Assembly (NCBI GenBank): GCA_047620505.1
Contig: JBLHKS010000344.1
Coordinates: 1 to 5,187 of the forward strand
Reading direction: 5' to 3'
DNA length: 5,187 bases
From: JBLHKS01 sp047620505
GTDB taxonomy: Bacteria > Verrucomicrobiota > Verrucomicrobiia > Verrucomicrobiales > DEV007
Part shown: positions 1-5,187 of the stretch, one piece after another
How the letters are laid out: each line of letters starts with the position of its first letter
Numbering within the stretch: position 1 is the stretch's first letter
Notes under the pieces: model-generated
Databases searched by the model: none
The model's input: the letters and a program-made list of their open reading frames with translations, nothing else
What the model was told of the DNA's origin: nothing
Program-made: the position numbers and the translations under genes

Positions 1-2940
1 CAGATAACGCATACTCGCCTGTCCGCTGAAGCCTTCGAGCGCCAGAATCTGCCCGTCAATGATCTGCTCCGACTGAACGTCGGCGAACGCACCGATGATC
101 GTCAGCATATTCCGCTGATTGCGCTCCGGCCGGATTTTATTCCAGTAAACCGGCATCGTGTAGGCCAACGAATGTGATTGGAGGTGCTCCAGGTCAGTAT
201 CCGTGCTGTAAGCGTAAGCCATCAGGTGATCATCCAACCCGAACGGCGATCCAACAGTCATCGCCGCAGAAGCTCGATACTCGCCCAGCAAATCGTTACC
301 GGTGTTGTCCAACGTTGTGTAAAACAGCCACGGTCTGCGCTCGATCGCTCGCAAAATCACATCCGTTTCGCCAAATTGCTGGCCCGGCGCGTAAATCAGG
401 TCTACTCGACGAAAAGGGTAACGGTTAAGCCAGGCAACGTCGTTTAACAGCTCGCTACTCCGAAGTTTATCGCCAGATCCGGCGCCGATCGAAGTCATGA
501 GATATTCCGGCTCAGTGTACTCCGTCGTTCCGCCATCCTCGGCATTCTCAACAATCGTCCGACCTAACCGAGCCTCGAGAACGTCGAGCTTGAGGATTCC
601 GTCGGTGATTTCCTGCTCAGGAATTGAGATATCGACCACCGGAATATCGGACCCCTGGTAACCGGCAATCGCTTCGCGCAACATCGAATCGAGTGAAGCG
701 AGTGAAAGCGGCTGGCCAATTTGTTCGGCAAACATCTGCTGGACTGCGTCCGGCACCTCCAGATCACCTTCGATCGTCAGGTTGTCGCTGAAGGTCGAAT
801 GCTTGGGCGGGCCAACTTCCGCGACTGCGCCGCCTTCGACTGACTCAACCCCAGTTGCTTCGGTGCTGGCCTGTTCTCCCTCGCCGCCAGCAGCTGCTGA
901 GTTCTGCCCTTTACTCCAAGTCGAAGCGAGCTGAATTCCGCGCAAATCCGGAATGATTGGAGTCTCGTCGAGAGTCGGAGCCTCAGAACCAGGAAGATCC
1001 AGATCGCCATCCGGCATCGGCTCACCTTCGCCGCCCGGCATCAACTCAGGCGGAAACAAACTCGGCTGCCCCACAACCGGCTTTTGACCCGCCAATCGTT
1101 GCGCAACGGCAAAAACGCTTCGTGCCGCGATTTTTTCGATCGGCGTTTCTGGAATTGGCCATCCTTGCGGATCGAGGTCGTTCCCGGTCATTTGATTTGG
1201 CGGAAGGTACGTCGGCGCGTCCGGCTGCGCAGCGGCAACTTCGACATATGGCTCGGGCTCCGGAGGCACAACTTCAATCATCGGCGCTTCTGGCGGGATG
1301 ACCTCTGGCGGACCGACCTCTGCGAGCATCGCATCGGCGCCACGCCGTTCGCTCGCGGCAATTTGACTGAAATCTGCTTCGTATTCCCCTTTCAGACCAG
1401 GAATCAGCCCACCGGGCCGAGTCGGCCGAGGCATGCCCGGAGCCGTCGCTCCCCCAAACGGGGTCAACTGCCTACCATTCGCCGTCTTAGGCGCTCCGGT
1501 GATGAAAACCTTGTCGCCTTCTTCCCAGACCTCTGCCGGGGCTTCGAGCGTCGGCATCGCGAACTTCGACTCCATCCCGTAAAACTCATCGTAGGCGCGC
1601 CTGGTGTTGTCCTGCGGAGGTTCCTCGGCACCTTTTTTGCCGCGTCCTCGCTTACGATCGATCGGCTCGACTTCAACTGGTCGAAGTTGAATCGGCACGT
1701 CCGGAGGCACAGCGTCGAAATGCTTCATCGGCCGCCCAGCAACCGACGGTCCCATCGCAAGCTCAGTGAAAGGCCCGCCGTCAGCTGCGCTCGCGTCTGA
1801 AACCATCCCTGAAGTCTGTGCGAAATCGACCTCGAGAGTCGGCAGCGGCCGTTTGTGCTCCGTCTCAAAATACTTCGCAAACTGGGCGCGCTTTGCTGCG
1901 TTCGGATCCTCAGCTGGCCCCACTTCGGCCTTCTTCGACTTCGGCGCAGGCTTGGCGGACGGACCAAGATCCGGCGGTCCAGTCGGCGTGAACTGAGTCA
2001 ATTGGGCAGAACCCGTAACCTCACCAGTTGGCGAATCCGCAGGCTCGATCGAACCCATATCAAGCTTCGGCAACGGCCGAGCATCATTGTTGCTCATCCA
2101 ACCCTGATTTCGCTTGGCGAGTTTGCCAGCTGCACTTTCAGCCTCGGTCTCAGCAGCTGCTGGCTTCGACTGCTTCGATTTCGAGTCGGCGGTCTTCCCA
2201 TATTCAGAGGGGCCCGTCGGCGTGAACTGAGAAAGTTGCGCTCCTGAAGTCGTCGCCATCTCGCCATCCTGAATCACCGAAGGATCGGCTTCGGGATTGT
2301 ACTTCGGCGGACCGAATTTCGGATTGAAAGCGGTTTCGCCGCGCAGCGCCGCCTGCATCGGATCCACCGGTGCCGATTTTCGAGGCTTCTTCGGCGCCTT
2401 GGGAGCAACCGGCTTGGGAGCAACCGGCTTGGGATCCGCCTTAACCACGCCCATTCCTGGAGGCCCACTCGGCTGAAATTGCCGAAGGGGCTGTCCACTC
2501 GGGCTCGGCATCGAAGGTTCACCTACTTGAGAAACCGGGAGGCCGGAATCAACCTGGCCAGGATCAAATTGAAAGGAAGGAAGGAAACGTTTGCCGGTTT
2601 TTGGATCGATTCCGGTCTCCTGCTTCGGCGCAGGCTCTTCTTTTACCGCTTTGGATCGCCCACTGGATCGACCGTTGAAAAAACCGCGCTTCGGCTGAGC
2701 CGCCGGCTCCTCCACGGCTTGAGCCGGTGCGCGAACTGGCGCGATCGCCGCATCGGCACTCGCAGCTTCAACTTCGCTGATCGCCTGGCGAGAAGCGGCA
2801 TCCAGCGGTTGCACAGAGGAGGTTTCCTGAGCGAAACACGTCGATGTCCCCGCCATCGCGGCGCACGACAGCATGATCGCGAAGGCAGCCCAAAAGCGCC
2901 TCGCGGTCCGGAGTTTTCCCAGTCCGATTCGCAGTATCAT
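1..2940 (-). CDS. ShlB/FhaC/HecB-family (TpsB) outer-membrane secretion porin with a giant proline-rich N-terminal extension; C-terminus cut by window edge
   Basis: The frame is open for all 980 codons from the ATG at 2938-2940 to base 1. An in-frame stop at 2983-2985 with no start codon in between, and an AAGGA site 7 bases upstream, fix the start. Residues 1-37 are a signal peptide (basic n-region, FWAAFAIMLSCAAMAG core, likely cleavage TCFA|QE). Residues 38-663 are Pro/Ala/Lys/Glu-rich and contain five degenerate repeats. From about 664 (PDLRGIQLAST) the family core begins: POTRA 1 at about 715-790 (IPEQEITDGILKLDVLEARLG) and POTRA 2 at about 790-872 (WLNRYPFRRVDLIYAPGQQFGETD). Barrel strands follow to 980 (HLQSHSLAYTMPVYW). 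Known TpsB proteins use periplasmic POTRAs to bind an unfolded TpsA passenger and export it through a 16-strand barrel. Typical members have about 550-600 residues; this one should reach roughly 1,200. The diagnostic VRGY barrel loop lies outside the window. The family call is secure; the passenger and the role of the extension are unknown. Confidence 0.93.
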   Translation of the reverse strand, partial: MILRIGLGKLRTARRFWAAFAIMLSCAAMAGTSTCFAQETSSVQPLDAASRQAISEVEAASADAAIAPVRAPAQAVEEPAAQPKRGFFNGRSSGRSKAVKEEPAPKQETGIDPKTGKRFLPSFQFDPGQVDSGLPVSQVGEPSMPSPSGQPLRQFQPSGPPGMGVVKADPKPVAPKPVAPKAPKKPRKSAPVDPMQAALRGETAFNPKFGPPKYNPEADPSVIQDGEMATTSGAQLSQFTPTGPSEYGKTADSKSKQSKPAAAETEAESAAGKLAKRNQGWMSNNDARPLPKLDMGSIEPADSPTGEVTGSAQLTQFTPTGPPDLGPSAKPAPKSKKAEVGPAEDPNAAKRAQFAKYFETEHKRPLPTLEVDFAQTSGMVSDASAADGGPFTELAMGPSVAGRPMKHFDAVPPDVPIQLRPVEVEPIDRKRGRGKKGAEEPPQDNTRRAYDEFYGMESKFAMPTLEAPAEVWEEGDKVFITGAPKTANGRQLTPFGGATAPGMPRPTRPGGLIPGLKGEYEADFSQIAASERRGADAMLAEVGPPEVIPPEAPMIEVVPPEPEPYVEVAAAQPDAPTYLPPNQMTGNDLDPQGWPIPETPIEKIAARSVFAVAQRLAGQKPVVGQPSLFPPELMPGGEGEPMPDGDLDLPGSEAPTLDETPIIPDLRGIQLASTWSKGQNSAAAGGEGEQASTEATGVESVEGGAVAEVGPPKHSTFSDNLTIEGDLEVPDAVQQMFAEQIGQPLSLASLDSMLREAIAGYQGSDIPVVDISIPEQEITDGILKLDVLEARLGRTIVENAEDGGTTEYTEPEYLMTSIGAGSGDKLRSSELLNDVAWLNRYPFRRVDLIYAPGQQFGETDVILRAIERRPWLFYTTLDNTGNDLLGEYRASAAMTVGSPFGLDDHLMAYAYSTDTDLEHLQSHSLAYTMPVYWNKIRPERNQRNMLTIIGAFADVQSEQIIDGQILALEGFSGQASMRYL
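325..798 (-). other. Two POTRA domains of the TpsB porin (residues 715-872)
   Basis: POTRA 1 begins near FSDNLTIEGDLEVPDAVQQM and continues through a helix (LSLASLDSMLREAIAGY) to the family signature PVVDISIPEQEITDGILKL and EARLG. In classical ShlB/FhaC members the corresponding signature includes a P-x-Q followed by dG.L.l.v.eG. POTRA 2 contains the SSELLNDVAWLNRYPFRRV helix and ends with GETDVILRAIERRPW, where the barrel starts. In FhaC these domains dock the TPS domain of the passenger. The PVVD form of the first signature is one I associate with Verrucomicrobiota; that lineage hint comes from memory, not from a search. Confidence 0.85.
1429..2604 (-). repeat. Five degenerate protein repeats of about 76-102 residues in the TpsB extension
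   Basis: Each unit pairs a first motif, (R/F)-x-(L/M/N)-P-x-(L/F), with a second motif about 20-35 residues later, Q-L-x-x-F-x-P-T-G-P-P-x-x-G. A Lys/Pro/Ala-rich spacer follows. Second motifs are PLRQFQPSGPPGMG (151-164), QLSQFTPTGPSEYG (235-248), QLTQFTPTGPPDLG (313-326), a weak GPFTELAMGPSVAG (389-402) and a partial QLTPFGGATAPGMP (491-504). First motifs are RFLPSF (118), FNPKF (205), RPLPKL (288), RPLPTL (364) and FAMPTL (460). Units 2 and 3 match best, and units 4 and 5 are the most diverged. I do not recognise the motif as a named domain. Short conserved aromatic/Pro/Gly patches in disordered spacers would suit peptide-like binding sites, which is inference. Confidence 0.75.
2399..2434 (-). 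repeat. 15-base tandem repeat encoding KPVAP units
   Basis: The 15-base unit ttgggagcaaccggc occurs twice in perfect tandem (2399-2413 and 2414-2428), followed by the first six bases of a third copy. It encodes KPVAPKPVAP around residues 171-180 of the TpsB extension, inside a Lys/Pro-rich spacer between repeat units 1 and 2. The perfect match suggests a recent slippage expansion in a low-complexity linker, and copy number may vary between strains. Confidence 0.9.
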
Positions 2941-2947
2941 TCGTGTT

Positions 2948-2952
2948 TCCTT
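2948..2952 (-). promoter_or_regulatory. Shine-Dalgarno site for the TpsB porin gene
   Basis: AAGGA on the minus strand, separated by 7 bases from the ATG at 2940. The spacing is good, and no alternative start exists between the upstream in-frame stop and this ATG, so it supports the chosen start. Confidence 0.7.
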
Positions 2953-2979
2953 ACAGGGTTTTCCGAGTAGAGGGCCAGC

Positions 2980-3008
2980 TTTTTAGCGAATTCTCGGGGG
3001 GAAGTCCA
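2980..3008 (-). promoter_or_regulatory. Weak sigma-70-like promoter candidate for the TpsB gene
   Basis: On the minus strand TGGACT (3003-3008, 4 of 6 to TTGACA) and TAAAAA (2980-2985, 4 of 6 to TATAAT) are separated by exactly 17 bases, about 40 bases upstream of the start codon. The placement is right but the matches are modest and could be chance. The rest of the 2941-3066 gap shows a direct repeat of GATTTTC around TCAATT (near 3022-3042) and no hairpin followed by a T-run. Transcription continuing from the transporter gene 126 bases upstream is equally possible. Confidence 0.25.
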
Positions 3009-3066
3009 CCCTTTCTTTGACGATTTTCTCAATTGATTTTCGATTCGCTGGTTTTCGGAGATTTCG

Positions 3067-4602
3067 TCAGCTGATCAATTTGACGACCAGAGCATAAATT
3101 GCGGCCCCGACGATGACCGTTGCGCTTAGCCAGAGAAAGACATCGTAAACTCGGCCAGGCCGAAGTGATTCGGGTAGCCGTCGATATCGAAAATGCATCG
3201 CCGCAACGACGACAATTAGAAGAATGACAGAGGTCGCGACTCCGCCGATGAAAACCATCGTCGCTGGCGAGTTCCCGAAGACAAAACCCACAAATAGATA
3301 GGCGAAAGCCCACAACGCAGGGATCGCCCAAGCTAAACCCGCAACCCATTTTCGGCGTTTGACAGGATCATCGAAATCATAGGCACCCATCCTGCCAAAA
3401 CAATCTGAATACAGCCGCGTCCACCCTGCCAAAGCCGCAAAAAGCGTGGAAAACAGAACGATAAAGGCCCCGGCCAGAAAGACATTCTGGGCCCAGGGAC
3501 CGAGAGTCTCGGTGTAGATATTTCCGAGAGTCCCGACAAGGTCGCTGTTCGCGGGAATTAATTCAGCGAGAACTTCTTTGTCCGTGACTTGCTCTCTCGT
3601 GATTTCGCCGGCCTCGACCATCTTATCGGCCTCGTCCATCGCTTTGGCGTGAAGAACGGCGGCTCCAAGAATGTAAAACGCAGCAGTCACGACGGTGTAA
3701 ACCACCATCGAAACGATCGCGTCCCAGTACATGACGTTGATCCAGCCTTTAGCGCGGCGAGTCCAAGCCTCCGAATCATCACGCGGCCCGGTTTTGGCTG
3801 CGTAGCCCTTTTCGAGCAGCCAATAATTGTAAGTCATGATTTCATCGCCGCCCACGCCGGTGATTCCGAATGCGCCAATCGCTGCGATCAAAATCCAGCC
3901 CTCAGACGGCAATTGAAACGTGAAACCAGAGGCAATCTCCGCGAACCCGATCGCGTAGTCGGTCGTTTGCAGCGCGCAGACGCTTGCGAGAGTCAGCAGC
4001 GTGAACAACCCGATCATGACGATCGAGGCCTTCTCGATAAATTTGTAGTAGCCGCGAAAAACCAGCAGCGAGACCGAAATCGCGACGAGAATCGTCCAGA
4101 CAACGGGTAAATCGGCCCCTGCGCTGCCAGCAACTGCTCCCGGCGTCGTAATCGGTTTTATCAGCTGAAGGATGATCGCGACCCCTCCGACGATCCCGCC
4201 GACCTGGAGAAATTTCAGGAGCATCAGCACGAACCAGCCCCACGTGGACCAGTTGGCGTGACCGATTTTCGGGCCAGGCAATTTATTGAACGACGCAAAA
4301 GTCGACTCGCCGGACTGAATCGCGTGCTTTCCGAACTCAAGCTGAAGCGTGACCTTCACAAGGCAGCTCACGATCACGACCCAGAAGCAGATGAAACCCG
4401 CCTGAGCGCCCAGAACCGTCGTCGCGATCAGCTCTCCTGAGCCGACGATCGAAGCCGAGAGAATAAACCCGGGACCGAGATGCCGGAGCTTCCCTCCAAG
4501 ACTTGTCGGCGGTTCCTCAATCCTGTCGGGGGAAAGTGCGTACGGATCCGCCACGGCGGCCGAGGTTTTTGGAGCTTCGTTCGGGTTTTGGCTTGTGCTC
4601 AT
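3067..4602 (-). CDS. Nramp-superfamily transporter with altered metal-site motifs
   Basis: Complete 511-residue inner-membrane protein with about 11 transmembrane helices (approximately 43-63, 67-88, 121-148, 165-183, 191-212, 235-260, 290-318, 370-396, 418-440, 446-470 and 486-508). It follows a polar 40-residue N-terminus. The helix 1 lead-in LGPGFILSASI and the helix 2 pattern GAQAGF..FW align naturally with bacterial MntH. The canonical DPGN is GSGE here (residues 54-57), and the helix 6 MPH region is GVGGDE (249-254). In Nramp proteins the Asp and Asn of DPGN and the Met of MPH ligate divalent metal, coupled to protons. Their loss, with Glu57, Asp253 and Glu254 as new acids, makes Mn or Fe import doubtful. 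A charged loop of about 50 residues joins helices 7 and 8. No good Shine-Dalgarno precedes the ATG at 4600-4602, so a slightly shorter start is conceivable. The stop is TGA. It may share a transcript with the TpsB gene downstream. Confidence 0.9.
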   Translation of the reverse strand: MSTSQNPNEAPKTSAAVADPYALSPDRIEEPPTSLGGKLRHLGPGFILSASIVGSGELIATTVLGAQAGFICFWVVIVSCLVKVTLQLEFGKHAIQSGESTFASFNKLPGPKIGHANWSTWGWFVLMLLKFLQVGGIVGGVAIILQLIKPITTPGAVAGSAGADLPVVWTILVAISVSLLVFRGYYKFIEKASIVMIGLFTLLTLASVCALQTTDYAIGFAEIASGFTFQLPSEGWILIAAIGAFGITGVGGDEIMTYNYWLLEKGYAAKTGPRDDSEAWTRRAKGWINVMYWDAIVSMVVYTVVTAAFYILGAAVLHAKAMDEADKMVEAGEITREQVTDKEVLAELIPANSDLVGTLGNIYTETLGPWAQNVFLAGAFIVLFSTLFAALAGWTRLYSDCFGRMGAYDFDDPVKRRKWVAGLAWAIPALWAFAYLFVGFVFGNSPATMVFIGGVATSVILLIVVVAAMHFRYRRLPESLRPGRVYDVFLWLSATVIVGAAIYALVVKLIS

Positions 4603-4640
4603 TGCTGAAGAACGCGCAGCTTCAGGGAGGAGACGGCTTT
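4603..4640. promoter_or_regulatory. 38-base divergent gap between the transporter gene and the small membrane-protein gene
   Basis: The two genes point away from each other with only 38 bases between start codons, and part of that is the ribosome site of the rightward gene. No pair of -35/-10 boxes fits inside, so at least one promoter must overlap the neighbouring coding sequence. I found no convincing hexamers or inverted-repeat operator on either strand here. Confidence 0.5.
4626..4632 (+). promoter_or_regulatory. Strong Shine-Dalgarno site deciding the start of the small membrane-protein gene
   Basis: GGAGGAG, with 8 bases between its end and the ATG at 4641. It favours this start over the in-frame ATG at 4503, which would lie inside the opposing transporter gene, and over the ATG at 4671, which has only AAAAGG-type sequence upstream. 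Confidence 0.8.
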
Positions 4641-5168
4641 ATGGCAAGCGTTGAATCAGGAAAAGGCGAAATGAGCCGCCGAAAACGACGAAACTGGATT
4701 CGCCTCGGCGTGATTCTGCTCCTGATACTTCCGGCGGCGTTGATCGTGCCGTTCCTTTCGGAGAGCGAGACCGTAAAGATCTCGATTGTCGAAATCGGCC
4801 CTGAATTGTGGTGCAAAATCACAAATACCGGGAAGACGCCCGCCTTGATTCAGGGAACAACGGCGATTGCTGAAATCCGAGGCTCAGACCGAACCTGGAT
4901 CCTTCAAGGAAATCGACGAACCATCAGCCTGGCGTCGAAAAGTTCGATCGCGATCAGTTACGACGTTAAAAAATTGACCGGCGTTGGAGAATTCAGAATC
5001 CGCTTGAGCCGATTTCGCGAGCCGAGCCGATTCGACAACTTTCTACACTGGCTCAGTCGTCATTTTCCGGGCCAGGAAAACCGCCGAAAACTCCGCGAAA
5101 AAATCGGCCCGAATTCGGTCCACTTCTACTCTGATTGGATCGAGGTGCCCGCCGCGTCGAATCAATAA
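4641..5168 (+). CDS. Hypothetical single-pass membrane protein with a predicted beta-rich exterior domain
   Basis: The protein has 175 residues, ending at TAA 5166-5168. A basic stretch (SRRKRRN, residues 12-18) precedes one hydrophobic helix (about 19-39, WIRLGVILLLILPAALIVPFL). By the positive-inside rule the N-terminus is cytoplasmic and the rest periplasmic. The following alternating pattern (VKISIVEIGPELWCKITNTGKTPALI) suggests a beta sandwich. The NTGKTPA turn (62-68) resembles a motif I have seen in membrane-anchored hypothetical proteins with Ig-like folds. The C-terminal part (about 130-155) is amphipathic and rich in Arg and Lys, then ends in a short beta-like tail. There is no lipobox, enzyme motif or recognised family. 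It is divergently placed next to the transporter gene, which does not by itself imply a shared role. The coding call rests on the strong ribosome site, coherent membrane topology and clean boundaries. Confidence 0.8.
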   Translation: MASVESGKGEMSRRKRRNWIRLGVILLLILPAALIVPFLSESETVKISIVEIGPELWCKITNTGKTPALIQGTTAIAEIRGSDRTWILQGNRRTISLASKSSIAISYDVKKLTGVGEFRIRLSRFREPSRFDNFLHWLSRHFPGQENRRKLREKIGPNSVHFYSDWIEVPAASNQ

Positions 5169-5187
5169 ACGTCGCGCAGATACTTTT

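Noticed and set aside
1084..1800. Plus-strand reading frame of 238 codons
   Set aside because: It is arginine-rich with no domain logic and lies wholly antisense to the continuous TpsB frame, whose family motifs on either side are clear. It is a shadow of that gene.
1..2940. Possibility that the long low-complexity frame is a broken gene or a chance open frame
   Set aside because: It connects a good signal peptide to a well-conserved POTRA/barrel core without any stop, and its internal repeats conserve peptide sequence despite synonymous changes, which indicates selection on the protein.
2479..2970. Plus-strand reading frame of 163 codons crossing the TpsB start
   Set aside because: It is arginine-rich, has no ribosome site or recognisable motif, and is antisense to the signal peptide and first repeat of the TpsB gene.
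2986..2996. Near-palindrome around GAATTC and a C-run in the gap before the TpsB gene, considered as a terminator
   Set aside because: The stem is too short and imperfect, and no T-run follows on either strand.
3029..3349. Minus-strand 106-codon frame overlapping the transporter C-terminus
   Set aside because: It is out of frame with the transporter helices it overlaps, is Cys/Arg/Ser-rich, and shows no motif.
3589..4110. Plus-strand reading frame of 173 codons inside the transporter gene
   Set aside because: It is rich in Asp, Arg and His, as expected for the complement of hydrophobic membrane codons, and is antisense to well-formed transmembrane helices.
4503..4640. Longer N-terminus for the small membrane protein from the ATG at 4503
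   Set aside because: It would add 46 residues antisense to the transporter N-terminus and place the strong GGAGGAG inside the coding region. The 4641 start explains that site.
4603..4670. CATAAA on the minus strand as a -10 box for the transporter gene
   Set aside because: No acceptable -35 sequence is found 16-18 bases upstream, so it was not listed as a promoter.

Overview
The window holds three protein genes and almost no spare DNA. Base composition is moderately GC-rich. The style of the secretion protein (a POTRA segment reading PVVDISIPEQEITDG, followed by WLNRYPFRRVDLIYAPG) and an Nramp-like transporter with an IVGSGELIATT first helix both recall Verrucomicrobiota and, less strongly, Planctomycetota. 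This assignment is an inference from remembered family patterns, not a database result. The organism must be Gram-negative in envelope type, because it encodes an outer-membrane secretion porin.

Region 1 (1-2940, minus strand) is one uninterrupted reading frame of 980 codons that runs off the left edge. It starts with a signal peptide. About 625 residues of proline-rich, repeat-bearing, low-complexity sequence follow. It then enters a conserved ShlB/FhaC/HecB-type (TpsB, Omp85 superfamily) module: two POTRA domains and the first strands of a beta barrel. The C-terminal two thirds or so of the barrel lies outside the window. The giant periplasmic extension with five degenerate repeats is the most unusual thing here.

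Region 2 (2941-3066) is a 126-base gap with a Shine-Dalgarno site for the secretion gene and a weak promoter candidate. No terminator is visible, so read-through from the upstream transporter gene is possible.

Region 3 (3067-4602, minus strand) encodes a complete 511-residue Nramp-superfamily transporter. Both signature metal-site motifs are replaced: DPGN by GSGE in helix 1, and MPH by a GVGGDE segment in helix 6. Its substrate is therefore uncertain.

Region 4 (4603-4640) is a 38-base divergent gap with a strong Shine-Dalgarno sequence for the rightward gene. Region 5 (4641-5168, plus strand) is a 175-residue single-pass membrane protein with a likely beta-sandwich exterior domain and no recognised function. 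The last 19 bases hold nothing I can identify.

Nothing ties the three genes into one pathway. The two minus-strand genes could share a transcript, but their products (an inner-membrane transporter and an outer-membrane secretion pore) have no obvious common role. The passenger protein (TpsA) that the secretion pore would export is not in the window and could lie beyond the left edge.
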